Below, in pieces: positions 42,363-51,421 of a stretch of DNA of 64,000 bases. The notes under the pieces are model-generated. The model saw nothing but the letters and a program-made list of their open reading frames with translations. It searched no databases and was not told the DNA's origin. Origin of the DNA: Arthrobacter sp. ISL-95 (GTDB lineage: Bacteria; Actinomycetota; Actinomycetes; Actinomycetales; Micrococcaceae); the NCBI RefSeq assembly GCF_018613695.1, contig NZ_JAGGPR010000012.1, positions 62,001 through 126,000 of the forward strand. The letters run 5' to 3'. A program made the position numbers and the translations under genes. Positions within the stretch are counted from its first letter, which is position 1, and every line of letters begins with the position of its first letter.

Positions 42363-43748
42363 ATGGCAGCAAAATCCGTCCTTGACCAGGTCATATCCCT
42401 CTCCAAGCGGAGGGGCTTTGTCTTCCAGGCCGGTGAAATCTATGGTGGCTCCCGTTCGGCGTGGGATTACGGTCCCCTCGGTGCTGAACTGAAGGAAAAC
42501 ATCAAACGCCAGTGGTGGCAGAGCATGGTCCGCGGCCGCGAGGACGTTGTAGGCCTGGATTCCTCCGTCATCCTTCCCCGCCAGGTATGGGAGGCGTCCG
42601 GCCACGTGGAGGTCTTCTCCGATCCCCTGGTGGAGTGCCTTTCCTGCCACAAGCGCTACCGCGCCGACCACCTCGAAGAAGAGTACGAGGAAAAGAAGGG
42701 CCGCCCGGCAGAAAACGGCCTGGCGGACATTGTCTGCGCAAACTGCGGCACCCGCGGTCAGTGGACCGAGCCTCAGGAATTCTCCGGCCTGCTCAAGACT
42801 TTTCTCGGCCCGGTGGCCAGCGAGGAAGGCATGCACTACCTGCGTCCGGAAACCGCTCAGGGCATCTTTGTGAACTTCAACAATGTCCTCACCACTTCCC
42901 GGAAGAAGCCGCCGTTCGGTATCGGCCAGATCGGTAAGTCTTTCCGTAACGAAATAACGCCGGGCAACTTCATTTTCCGTACCCGGGAATTCGAGCAAAT
43001 GGAAATGGAATTCTTCGTTGAGCCTGGTACGGATGAAGACTGGCACCAGTACTGGATGAAGGAGCGCATGTCCTGGTACACGGACCTGGGTATCCGTGAA
43101 GACAACCTCCGGTTCTTCGAGCACCCGCTGGAGAAGCTGAGTCACTACTCCAAGGGCACCACGGACATCGAATACCGCTTTGGTTTCCAAGGCTCCGAGT
43201 GGGGCGAGCTTGAGGGTATCGCCAACCGCACGGACTTTGACCTCTCAACGCATGCCAAGGCCTCCGGCACGGATCTGAGCTACTTCAACCAGGCCACCAA
43301 CGAGCGCTACACCCCGTTTGTGATCGAGCCCGCCGCCGGCCTGACACGCTCCTTCATGGCTTTCCTGATCGACGCGTACACCGAGGACGAGGCACCCAAC
43401 GCCAAGGGCGGCGTCGATGTCCGCACTGTCCTGAAGCTGGATCCGCGCCTGGCTCCGGTTAAGGCCGCAGTCCTCCCGCTGAGCCGCAACGAGGACCTGT
43501 CCCCGAAGGCAAAGGCGCTGGGCGCCCAGTTGCGAAAGAATTGGAACATCGACTTCGACGACGCCGGCGCAATCGGCCGTCGCTACCGGCGCCAGGACGA
43601 AATCGGTACCCCGTTCTGTATCACCGTGGACTTCGACACCCTGGACGACCAGGCCGTCACCATCCGTGAGCGCGACACCATGAGCCAGGAACGCGTGTCC
43701 CTGGACAAGGTTGAGGGCTACTTGGCAGCACGCCTGATTGGCGCGTAG
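42363..43748 (+). CDS. glyS: Glycyl-tRNA synthetase (alpha2 type)
   Basis: 461 residues. Class II synthetase: FVFQAGEIYGGSRSAWDYGPLG at the N-terminus, FRNEITPGNFIFRTREFEQMEMEFF (motif 2, shortened here) and SFMAFLIDAYTED / the C-terminal anticodon-binding domain. A zinc-binding insertion has CLSCHKRY and CANCGTRG. The ATG at 42363 is used (GGAG six bases upstream); 42351 is in frame but lacks one. The 157-bp leader contains a hairpin CCGGAC/GTCCGG at 42284-42301; no T-box was found. Confidence 0.96.
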   Translation: MAAKSVLDQVISLSKRRGFVFQAGEIYGGSRSAWDYGPLGAELKENIKRQWWQSMVRGREDVVGLDSSVILPRQVWEASGHVEVFSDPLVECLSCHKRYRADHLEEEYEEKKGRPAENGLADIVCANCGTRGQWTEPQEFSGLLKTFLGPVASEEGMHYLRPETAQGIFVNFNNVLTTSRKKPPFGIGQIGKSFRNEITPGNFIFRTREFEQMEMEFFVEPGTDEDWHQYWMKERMSWYTDLGIREDNLRFFEHPLEKLSHYSKGTTDIEYRFGFQGSEWGELEGIANRTDFDLSTHAKASGTDLSYFNQATNERYTPFVIEPAAGLTRSFMAFLIDAYTEDEAPNAKGGVDVRTVLKLDPRLAPVKAAVLPLSRNEDLSPKAKALGAQLRKNWNIDFDDAGAIGRRYRRQDEIGTPFCITVDFDTLDDQAVTIRERDTMSQERVSLDKVEGYLAARLIGA

Positions 43749-43750
43749 CC

Positions 43751-44713
43751 GTGGCTTTGGATTACCGCGAATGGAAGGAGGGCGACGACCTCGCCCTCCT
43801 GGAAATCTGGGGTGGCCCGGAAACTCTTCCCGCGGAGCAGTTCCGTGCAGCGCTGGCGCCTTCGAGCAACCAGCCGTGGCGCCGCTGCATCGTCGCTGTT
43901 GACGTAGTGGACGGCATAGAGATTCCGGTCGCTGCCGGCGTTGTCCACGAGGCTTCGCTGCACCCGGAACGACTCTGGGCGTACGTCGAGGTTGCCAAGG
44001 ACCACCGCCGTGAGGGTGTAGGTGCCACCCTCCTGACCATGCTGCGCCGGGAAGCCGGGAACTCGCCGTCGGGCGTTTCCAAGCTGCGCAGCAAGGTGGA
44101 GCCGGACACTGCCGGTGCCGCATTTGCTGCGGCTGCGGGACTTGCTCCCATCCAGCGTTCGCAGCTGGTGGTGGTGAAGCCGGAACCTTTGTCATTGCCG
44201 CGCTTCGGCGACGGTTCCGAGGAAGCCGCTTCTGAGCGCGTGGAGGATCTGGCTACCGGTTCGGTGGAGCTGAGCGACGTGGTGGGCAAGTACTACTCGC
44301 ACGTCCACCACTGGGATAGCCCCGGAGAACTGAGCATTGCCACCGTGCAGCGCCTGTTCCTGCATGACCTCACTGGCGCCCATGGGGCAATCGTCCTGCG
44401 CGCACCCAAAGCGAGTGCTTTCGGCCAAGGCGTTCCTGCCACCCGCAAAGGCAAGATCCAGGCCTTCGCCATCAGCTACGCCAAAGGTGACTCCGATGAG
44501 CCTTCGGATGTCTTCCTTGGACACGACCCCATGCTGCCCGCCGAGGAAGCAGCGGGCGCGGTCCGGGACCTGTTGGCACTCATTGCCTACCAGCACCCGG
44601 TCTTGCTGGAAGTTGACGAGTCCATGACGGCGCTGCGCACGGTTCTTGATCCGTTGTTGGAATCCGGAAAAGCCCATGTGCGTGGTGCAGACACCCTGAT
44701 CGTCAGCGACTGA
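43751..44713 (+). CDS. GNAT-family acetyltransferase
   Basis: 320 residues. The N-terminal GNAT core has YVEVAKDHRREGVGATLLTML (acetyl-CoA loop shortened: DHRREGVGATLL); the C-terminal half shows weaker GNAT-like organisation, so it may be a two-domain protein. Substrate unknown. GTG start two bases after the glyS stop, so it is translationally coupled to glyS. It ends at a strong hairpin. Confidence 0.78.
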   Translation: MALDYREWKEGDDLALLEIWGGPETLPAEQFRAALAPSSNQPWRRCIVAVDVVDGIEIPVAAGVVHEASLHPERLWAYVEVAKDHRREGVGATLLTMLRREAGNSPSGVSKLRSKVEPDTAGAAFAAAAGLAPIQRSQLVVVKPEPLSLPRFGDGSEEAASERVEDLATGSVELSDVVGKYYSHVHHWDSPGELSIATVQRLFLHDLTGAHGAIVLRAPKASAFGQGVPATRKGKIQAFAISYAKGDSDEPSDVFLGHDPMLPAEEAAGAVRDLLALIAYQHPVLLEVDESMTALRTVLDPLLESGKAHVRGADTLIVSD

Positions 44714-44735
44714 CGCCTCCTTGGCAGTTCTCAGG

Positions 44736-44771
44736 ATCCCGCCTTGCCCGTTCCCGCGGGCGGGGCGGGAT
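44736..44771 (+). terminator. Terminator after the GNAT gene
   Basis: ATCCCGCCTTGCCCG pairs with CGGGCGGGGCGGGAT around a 6-base loop TTCCCG, with one T-G wobble. It closes the glyS-GNAT unit. Confidence 0.8.
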
Positions 44772-44931
44772 TCTGCGTTCCAGGGAGTTTCCAGCCCTCG
44801 CAGAACAACCTTGACGTGGCCCACCGGCAGGAGTAGGTCTTACGAAGTAAGCCCCCACGCCATAACAACTGCAGGGGAGAGGCGTGAGCGGAACAGGTCG
44901 GTCTCACGTCTGCATGGGTGGTAAATAGGCA

Positions 44932-46332
44932 ATGAATGAAATAACCCTCGATGGGCTCCGGGAACAGTTGCGCGGGCAACTCGTTACACCCGAAGACCCT
45001 GACTATGACGCGGCCCGCGCCGTCTTCAACGCGATGGTGGACAAACGCCCGGCAGGCGTGGTTCGCGTGGCGCAAATCTCCGACGTCATAACCGGTGTGA
45101 ACTTCGCACGGGAAAACTCCATGCCGCTGGCCATCAGAGGCGGCGGCCACAGTGCACCCGGCTTTGGGACCTGGGATGAGTCCCTCGTGTTGGACTTCGT
45201 CAACCGAACCGGGGTTCGAGTAGATCCCGAAAAGCAAACAGCGCGAGCCGAGGCGGGCGCTACCTGGGCTGATTTTAATCACGCAACGCATGCTTTCGGA
45301 CTCGCCACCACCGGCGGGATTGTGGGATCCACGGGTGTGTCAGGGCTGACTCTGGGTGGCGGAATCGGGTACTTGGCGCGGAAACACGGATTGACCTGTG
45401 ACAACCTGATCTCTGCCGATGTGGTGACGGCGGACGGCAACTTCCTGGTGGCAAGCGAGGACAGCAACGAGGACCTGTTCTGGGCCATTCGCGGTGGCGG
45501 AGGAAATTTTGGAGTGGTCACGTCCTTCGAGTTCCGGCTGCATCCCGTAGACATGATTCACGCAGGGATCATTATCTACGGCGCAGAGAACACGGACACC
45601 GTGGCCAGGTTCTATCGGGACTACATCGCCTCCGCCCCCGAGGACTTCGGCGCGTTCCTTGGCTTCCACCAGGGGCCACCGGTGCCTTTCCTCCCTGGTG
45701 AATGGCACGGCAATCCCGTATGCGTGGTGGTGGGAATGTGGACCGGAGATCCGGCGGAGGGGGCGTCCAGATGGCAACCGTTCCTGGACGTAGCTCCCGT
45801 TGCCGGGTCCATGATCGGCCCCATGCCGTACCCGGCGCTGAACGTCGCCTTTGACGGGCTCAACCAAAAGGGCATGCAGGGCTATTGGAAAGCCAATTTC
45901 CTGCGGGAACTCAATGACGGAGCCATCGCGGCGCATGCTCGTTTTGGTGCAACGGTCACCAGCGTCAACACTGCCGTACACATCTATCCCATCGACGGAG
46001 CCGTATCCCGGGTGGGAGTCACAGATACTGCCTTCTCGCACCGGGACATGAAGTTCGCCCCGGTCATCGCCACGCAGTGGGCTGACCCTGCGGACAACGA
46101 GGCCAATATCGCCTGGGCGCGGGAATACGCTGCGGCACTGGCCCCCCATTCCGAATCCGGGGGATACATCAACTTCATGGATTCGGAAGATCAGAACCGG
46201 GTAGCGGACAACTATGGACCCAACTGGGAGAGGCTTGTAGCCATTAAGGGAAAGTACGATCCGATGAACCTCTTCCGCGTGAACCAGAACATCGCGCCTG
46301 CCGGATCGGAGGAAGTCAGCCTTCCCGCGTAG
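44932..46332 (+). CDS. FAD-binding oxidoreductase, berberine-bridge (BBE)/6-hydroxynicotine oxidase-like
   Basis: 466 residues. The FAD-attachment segment IRGGGHSAPGFGTWD contains the His usually bound covalently to FAD in this family; GGGIGYLARKHGLTCDNL and RGGGGNFGVVTSFEF complete the PCMH-type FAD fold. The BBE C-terminus, NYGPNWERLVAIKGKYDP, is present. The second covalent ligand, a Cys, is not evident, so 8-alpha-His-FAD attachment only is likely. It resembles 6-hydroxy-D-nicotine oxidase of Paenarthrobacter, but the substrate is not proven. No neighbouring nicotine gene is present. Confidence 0.85.
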   Translation: MNEITLDGLREQLRGQLVTPEDPDYDAARAVFNAMVDKRPAGVVRVAQISDVITGVNFARENSMPLAIRGGGHSAPGFGTWDESLVLDFVNRTGVRVDPEKQTARAEAGATWADFNHATHAFGLATTGGIVGSTGVSGLTLGGGIGYLARKHGLTCDNLISADVVTADGNFLVASEDSNEDLFWAIRGGGGNFGVVTSFEFRLHPVDMIHAGIIIYGAENTDTVARFYRDYIASAPEDFGAFLGFHQGPPVPFLPGEWHGNPVCVVVGMWTGDPAEGASRWQPFLDVAPVAGSMIGPMPYPALNVAFDGLNQKGMQGYWKANFLRELNDGAIAAHARFGATVTSVNTAVHIYPIDGAVSRVGVTDTAFSHRDMKFAPVIATQWADPADNEANIAWAREYAAALAPHSESGGYINFMDSEDQNRVADNYGPNWERLVAIKGKYDPMNLFRVNQNIAPAGSEEVSLPA

Positions 46333-46359
46333 GGTTGAGGGCATGAGGTTTTGCTGCTG

Positions 46360-47817
46360 ATGGGCCACGGTCACTCCCACGATTCTGAAAGTTCCGAGCC
46401 AACCCCGCAGGCCCTCGCCTCGCGGAAGAGGGCCAACTGGATTCTGGCGGCCATCCTTGTTCCGCTGGGCGTCCTGACACTCGTGGCCATGATGGTGATG
46501 TGGCCCTCCGGCAGCCGGGAGGGAATCACGTTCTCGAGCCCCTACCAGGCTGCCCCAGGGGTCACCTTCGACACCGGCAGGATCCAGAGTGTGGTGGTGG
46601 AAAGCTGCACGCAGACGGGCCAAAGCAACACAGGCCAAACGGATCCCAACCAAAGCAACCAGTCCGCCGGATCGCAGTGCACGTTCGCTTTTACGGAGCC
46701 GGATAAGGGCGGGGAGGTGGTCAAGGTGGTCATTAACCCTGACGTCGCCATGTCCCACGGCGTGGATGTGGGAGATTCCATTCGGTATCTCAACCTGTCC
46801 GCCGTCCAAGGTGCAAATGCGGGAACCGGCGCCCCGGCCTATGTATTTGTGGACTTTGTCCGCAGCATTCCCATAGCCCTCCTGGCCGTGCTGTACGCAG
46901 CGGTGGTCATCGCGGTAGCACGTTGGCGTGGCTTCCGGGCGCTTCTTGGCCTGGTTGGTGCTTACTTCGTCCTGGTCAGCTTCATTCTGCCGGGTTTGGT
47001 GGAAGGCAAGCCGCCGCTCCTGCTGGCTTTGGTGGGCTCCACGGTGATCATGATCGGGGTCCTGTATTTCGCGCACGGATTCTCGGCGCGGACGTCCACG
47101 GCTTTGCTGGGCACTATTTTTGGGCTGAGCATTACCGCGCTGTTGGCGGCGTGGGCCACGGACGCAGCTAATTTGGCTGGCGTGGGAAACCACGATGCCT
47201 CCACCTTGGTGAACATGTCACCGCAGATCTCGATTTCCGGGATCATCCTCTGCGGCCTCATCATTTCCGGCCTTGGCGTACTCAACGACGTCACCATCAC
47301 GCAGTCCTCGGCGGTGTGGGAACTCTACGAACTCGCACCCAACACCAGTGCCCGCAAGCTGTTCTCCTCGGCCATGCGGATCGGCCGGGACCACATCGCC
47401 TCCACTGTCTACACCATCGCTTTTGCCTACGCCGGTGCCGCACTTCCCATCCTCATCATCGTCATGCTTTACGACCGGCCTCTCGACGAAGCGCTGACCA
47501 GTGCCGAGCTGTCCGAGGAAGTCATCCGGACCTTGGTGGGTTCCATCGGTCTGGTGCTCGCGATTCCGGTGACCACCCTGATCGCCGTCCTGGTGGTCAA
47601 GGCCACCGGCATGAAGCGCCTTGCCGCAGCCGGCGGGCCGACCGTAACTGCTGATGAGCTTAACGACACCGGTTCGCTGGCGGCAGCCGCCGCCGTCGTG
47701 GGTTCCGGTGCGCAAGATGAGCGCGACGCCGGTACCCGCCTTGACGCTCCCGGCAAGCCTGCGCGGCCGGGCAGCCGACGAGCCCAGCGGGAAGCGGAGC
47801 GGCGCAGCACCGAATAA
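46360..47817 (+). CDS. YibE/F-family membrane protein
   Basis: 485 residues. An N-terminal helix, a ~110-residue extracytoplasmic domain containing Gln/Asn-rich TQTGQSNTGQTDPNQ, then about seven helices with FSARTSTALLGTIFGL, GLGVLNDVTITQSSAVWEL and SSAMRIGRDHIASTVYTIAF, the signature of YibE/F proteins. Function unknown. The ATG at 46360 gives an HGHSHDSES His-rich start. Confidence 0.85.
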   Translation: MGHGHSHDSESSEPTPQALASRKRANWILAAILVPLGVLTLVAMMVMWPSGSREGITFSSPYQAAPGVTFDTGRIQSVVVESCTQTGQSNTGQTDPNQSNQSAGSQCTFAFTEPDKGGEVVKVVINPDVAMSHGVDVGDSIRYLNLSAVQGANAGTGAPAYVFVDFVRSIPIALLAVLYAAVVIAVARWRGFRALLGLVGAYFVLVSFILPGLVEGKPPLLLALVGSTVIMIGVLYFAHGFSARTSTALLGTIFGLSITALLAAWATDAANLAGVGNHDASTLVNMSPQISISGIILCGLIISGLGVLNDVTITQSSAVWELYELAPNTSARKLFSSAMRIGRDHIASTVYTIAFAYAGAALPILIIVMLYDRPLDEALTSAELSEEVIRTLVGSIGLVLAIPVTTLIAVLVVKATGMKRLAAAGGPTVTADELNDTGSLAAAAAVVGSGAQDERDAGTRLDAPGKPARPGSRRAQREAERRSTE

Positions 47818-47823
47818 GCGCCC

Positions 47824-47852
47824 ATGACATTTGTCATCCTGGATGCATGACA
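47824..47852 (+). promoter_or_regulatory. Candidate LuxR-type response regulator operator
   Basis: ATGACATTTGTCAT (47824-47837) is a palindrome with two perfect 6-base arms around TT; a third half-site, CATGACA, follows at 47846-47852. The spacing resembles DesR-type operators and it lies 80 bases ahead of the ABC/two-component operon, consistent with autoregulation by the NarL/LuxR-type regulator at 50770-51381. Confidence 0.5.
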
Positions 47853-47919
47853 CCCGCTACGGGTGCATGTGGTTCATCCCGGCTTGAATTGGTAGACCAC
47901 GCCAATTCCAGGGAGAGCC

Positions 47920-48856
47920 ATGACAATGACAGATGTGCCGGCGGTCCAGGCTGCCGGACTTCACAAGAGCTTCGGTAAGGTGCACGCGGTCCGCGGTCTG
48001 GACCTGACGGTGCAGCAGGGGGAGGTTGTGGCCTTCCTGGGACCCAATGGCGCCGGTAAGACCACCGCCATTGACATGATCCTGGGCCTCAGCACTCCGG
48101 ACAAGGGCAGCGTCTCCGTCTTCGGACGCACACCGCGGGCAGCGATTGCCCGGGGGCAGGTGGCCGCGGTGATGCAAACGGGTGGCCTGCTGCGGGATAT
48201 CAGCGTTCGTGAGACCGTGCTGCTGACCGCGGCGATGTTCGATTCCTCCCGCCCTGTTGACGAAGTCCTGACGCGCGCAGGCATCCTGGACATTGCTGAC
48301 CGGAAAGTGGAGAAGTGTTCGGGCGGCCAGCAACAGCGCCTCCGCTTCGCCATGGCCTTGGTTTCGGACCCCGGACTGCTCATCCTCGATGAGCCGACCA
48401 CCGGCATGGATGTGGCTGGCCGGCGTGACTTTTGGTCCGCCATCCGGGCCGATGCGTCTCGTGGACGCACTGTCATCTTCGCCACCCACTACCTTGAGGA
48501 AGCGGACGCTTACGCTGACCGGATTGTGCTGGTACGCCAAGGAGCCATTGTTGCCGATGGCACGGCCGCGCAGGTCAAGAATCTTGCTTCCGGGAGGACC
48601 GTGCGTGCAACATTGCCGCCGGGGGGACCGGGACCGGTTGGACGGACTGCCTCCTGCCGCCAAGGTGGAGTACGACGCCGGCCGGGTCACCGTTCGTACC
48701 GCTGACTCGGACTCCGTAGTCCGTTACCTGCTTAACAACACGGGCGCCCATGACCTCGAAGTGGTCGCCAACAACGTGGAGGAGGCGTTCGTGGCACTTA
48801 CCGCGGACGAACCCGGCACGGAGGCCCGGCACGCTTTTGAAGGAGACCGGTCATGA
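47920..48856 (+). CDS. ABC transporter ATP-binding protein with a frameshift in the C-terminus
   Basis: The first ~230 residues are an intact nucleotide-binding domain of an ABC-2 exporter: Walker A FLGPNGAGKTTAID, signature CSGGQQQRLRFAMAL, Walker B LLILDEPTTGMD and the His switch FATHYLEEAD. The frame open from 47920 stops at 48705 with aberrant sequence after RTVRATLPPG. In the +1 frame, DRDRLDGLPPAAKVEYDAG continues the normal C-terminal tail to 48856, and this stop overlaps the permease ATG (ATGA). The switch is at the run GGGGGG (48621-48626): removing one G restores one reading frame. Natural frameshift, phase variation or sequencing error are the alternatives. Confidence 0.82.
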
Positions 48857-49629
48857 CCAACACAGCGGCCATCCAGGACCGGAAACCTTCCGCCGGAGGC
48901 ATCAACAGCACCTTCCTGCGGATCGAAATCAAGCGGATGCTCCGCAACCGCAGGACCATCATTTTTACGGTCCTGATGCCTGCGATCTTCTTCTTCATCT
49001 TTGGGCTGTCCAACAAGGACCAACTGCTTCCCAACGGCCATAGCTACGGTCAGTACATCCTGATTAGTCTCACCGTCTACGCCGCCATGACGGCAGCCAC
49101 GGGCGCGGGCAGCCAAGTGGCTGTTGAACGGGCGCAGGGCTGGAGCAGGCAACTGCGGCTCACCCCGCTCCTGCCCGGCGCCTACATCGCGGTCAAAGCA
49201 GCGGCTGCGCTGACCTTGTCCCTGGTTGCGGTCGTCGCCCAATTCATCATTGGTGCCTTGGCCGGGGTGACCATGGAACCGCAGATCTGGCTCACCGCGG
49301 GTTTGGTCGCCTGGTTGGGTTCCCTCGTTTTCGCGGCTCTTGGCTTGTTCGTCGGCTATCTCATGCCAAGCCAGAACGTCATGCAGATCCTTGGCCCGGC
49401 CCTGGCCATCCTGGCCATGTTGGGAGGGCTGTTCATGCCGATTGAGATCATGGGAGATACCTTTGGCGAGATCGCCCGGTTCACGCCCGCCTACGGGATC
49501 GGACAGCTGGCACGCGGCCCTATCACCGGCGAGTTCGACGCCATATGGATCGTCAATGTCCTGGTGTGGCTGGCCATCTTTGTTGGCGGGGCAGCCATGG
49601 CCTTCCGCCGTGACACCAAGCGTGTCTGA
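48853..49629 (+). CDS. ABC-2 type transporter permease
   Basis: 258 residues. A cytoplasmic N-terminus with LRIEIKRMLRNRRTIIF and six membrane helices; QVAVERAQGWSRQLRLTPL and MLGGLFMPIEIMGDTF fit ABC-2 permeases. It pairs with the ATP-binding protein it overlaps, presumably exporting a lipid, peptide or drug. It precedes the sensor kinase. Confidence 0.87.
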   Translation: MTNTAAIQDRKPSAGGINSTFLRIEIKRMLRNRRTIIFTVLMPAIFFFIFGLSNKDQLLPNGHSYGQYILISLTVYAAMTAATGAGSQVAVERAQGWSRQLRLTPLLPGAYIAVKAAAALTLSLVAVVAQFIIGALAGVTMEPQIWLTAGLVAWLGSLVFAALGLFVGYLMPSQNVMQILGPALAILAMLGGLFMPIEIMGDTFGEIARFTPAYGIGQLARGPITGEFDAIWIVNVLVWLAIFVGGAAMAFRRDTKRV

Positions 49630-49675
49630 ACCCGTCCTGCGGTGACTAAGGTGGGATCCATGAGCAACCCGAGCC

Positions 49676-50773
49676 TTGGGGACACCTTCCGTGGGGCCGG
49701 AACCCGGCAAATGGTTCGTCAGTGCCGCATTCTCCATCATCCTCTGGGCCTGGCCCACCTGGAACCTCGTGTGGTCCGTCGATGAACCAGCGCTCTGGAA
49801 GGTGGCAGCCTCCGCAGCGCTGGTGGCCTTCTTTGCTGCCTACGCCGTCCTGCCGATGTTCAGCCGAAGCCGCGGCCCCCGGACAGGACTTGCCTGCACA
49901 GGAATCCTGATGGCATTGAACGGCCTGGTGATTCTCATGATCGGCAAGGAGGCGCTATGGACGTGGCCGTTCCTCGCGTGTGCCATCGCCATGACCGTGC
50001 TGCCGCCCCGCGTGGACTTTGTCCTCATCATGGCTATGGCGGCTGTGTCCTTGGCAACGGGACTGCTGACGGGAAATCCGGAGCAGGCGTTTTTCCAGCC
50101 GGCCCTGATCTTGTCACTCGGCTTGATGATGTCCTCCTTTGCACGACTAATCCGGCAGACTATCCAGCTGCGTGCGGCCCAAAGCGAACTGTCCGACGCC
50201 GCAGTGGCTGCCGAACGGAGCAGGGTGGCGCGGGACATGCATGACATCCTGGGCCATTCCTTGACCGTGATCGCCATCAAGGCCGAACTGGCAGGACGGT
50301 TGATGGAAGGATCGCCCCCGGGGCCGGCCACGGACAGGGCCGCCGCGGAGATCAACGATGTGCAGGACCTCGCCCGTGGCGCGCTCGCAGATGTCCGCGC
50401 GACTGTCGCGGGGTATCGGGGAGTCAACGTCCTTGCCGAGCTCGCAACGGCCCGGACGGCGCTGGAGTCGGCCGGGATAGCTGCTGAATTGCCTGGGACT
50501 GTGGAACAAGTCCCGGCCAGGCACCGGGAGCTGTTCGGCTGGGTTCTCCGGGAAGGCATCACCAATGTGGTGCGGCACTCAGGCGCCAGGCGCTGCCGCG
50601 TGCTGTTGACTGCGTCCACGCTCTTGGTGGAGGACGACGGCGTGGGACCGGGTGCCTCGGAATCCTTCGGTAACGACCTGGCCGGAATCCGGGAAAGAAC
50701 AGTGGCTGCCGGTGGCAGCGTTCATGTGGGCTCGAGTGACCTGGGAGGGTTCAGATTGGCAATTGAGGTATGA
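49676..50773 (+). CDS. Sensor histidine kinase (DesK/NarX-like, HisKA_3)
   Basis: About 365 residues. An N-terminal region with several membrane helices, then the dimerisation helix SRVARDMHDILGHSLTVIAIKAE with the phosphorylated His, then the ATPase domain (EGITNVVRHSGARRC, VEDDGVGPG, GIRERTVAAGG). Partner is the response regulator that overlaps it. The start is unclear: TTG at 49676 is in frame, while an ATG at 49660 with a good AAGGTGGG upstream is out of frame by one base. Removing one G from the GGGG at 49677-49680 would join them. Confidence 0.8.
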   Translation: MGTPSVGPEPGKWFVSAAFSIILWAWPTWNLVWSVDEPALWKVAASAALVAFFAAYAVLPMFSRSRGPRTGLACTGILMALNGLVILMIGKEALWTWPFLACAIAMTVLPPRVDFVLIMAMAAVSLATGLLTGNPEQAFFQPALILSLGLMMSSFARLIRQTIQLRAAQSELSDAAVAAERSRVARDMHDILGHSLTVIAIKAELAGRLMEGSPPGPATDRAAAEINDVQDLARGALADVRATVAGYRGVNVLAELATARTALESAGIAAELPGTVEQVPARHRELFGWVLREGITNVVRHSGARRCRVLLTASTLLVEDDGVGPGASESFGNDLAGIRERTVAAGGSVHVGSSDLGGFRLAIEV

Positions 50774-51381
50774 CTATCCGTTTGGTGATTGCCGACGACC
50801 AAGCATTGGTCCGCGGTGCTTTGGTCGCTTTGCTGGGGCTTGAACCGGACATCGAGGTAGTTGCTGAGCTGGGTGACGGCACCGAGGTGGCGGACGCCGT
50901 CGTGGAATTTTCAGCGGATGTAGCGATGCTCGATGTCGAGATGCCCGGGCTGGATGGCATCAGTGCCGCAGCTGCTGTCCGCAAGGCGGCGCCTTCGTGC
51001 CGGGTCCTCATGGTCACCACTTTTGGCCGTCCCGGCTACCTCAAACGGGCCATGCAGGCAGGTGCCTCCGGCTTCGTGGTCAAGGACACGCCTGCCCGGC
51101 AGCTCGCGGAGGCTGTTCGGCGAGTGCACCGCGGTTTGCGCGTGGTGGATCCTACGCTTGCAGCCGAATCGTTGACCTCCGGTGACAGCCCGCTGACCGA
51201 TCGTGAGGCGGAGGTGCTTCGGGCAGCGTCCGGCGGCGGCACCGTGGCAGATATTGCCAAGGCTGCGATGCTCTCCGAGGGCACAGTGCGGAACTACCTT
51301 TCCGCGGCGATGGCCAAGACGGGCGGAAGGACCAGGGCTGAAGCTTTCCGGTTGGCCGAGGATAACGGCTGGCTTCTTTAG
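50770..51381 (+). CDS. NarL/LuxR-family response regulator
   Basis: 203 residues. Receiver domain: IADDQALVRGALVALL, the phospho-acceptor Asp in VAMLDVEMPGLDG, and the Lys in FVVKDTPA. C-terminal LuxR HTH: LTDREAEVLRAASGGGTVADI and LSEGTVRNYLSAAMAKTG. Overlaps the kinase gene (ATGA). Probably controls the exporter through 47824-47852. Confidence 0.93.
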   Translation: MTIRLVIADDQALVRGALVALLGLEPDIEVVAELGDGTEVADAVVEFSADVAMLDVEMPGLDGISAAAAVRKAAPSCRVLMVTTFGRPGYLKRAMQAGASGFVVKDTPARQLAEAVRRVHRGLRVVDPTLAAESLTSGDSPLTDREAEVLRAASGGGTVADIAKAAMLSEGTVRNYLSAAMAKTGGRTRAEAFRLAEDNGWLL

Positions 51382-51421
51382 GGCGACCCACCGATTTGCC
51401 CGGATTTGCAACAATGGATAG

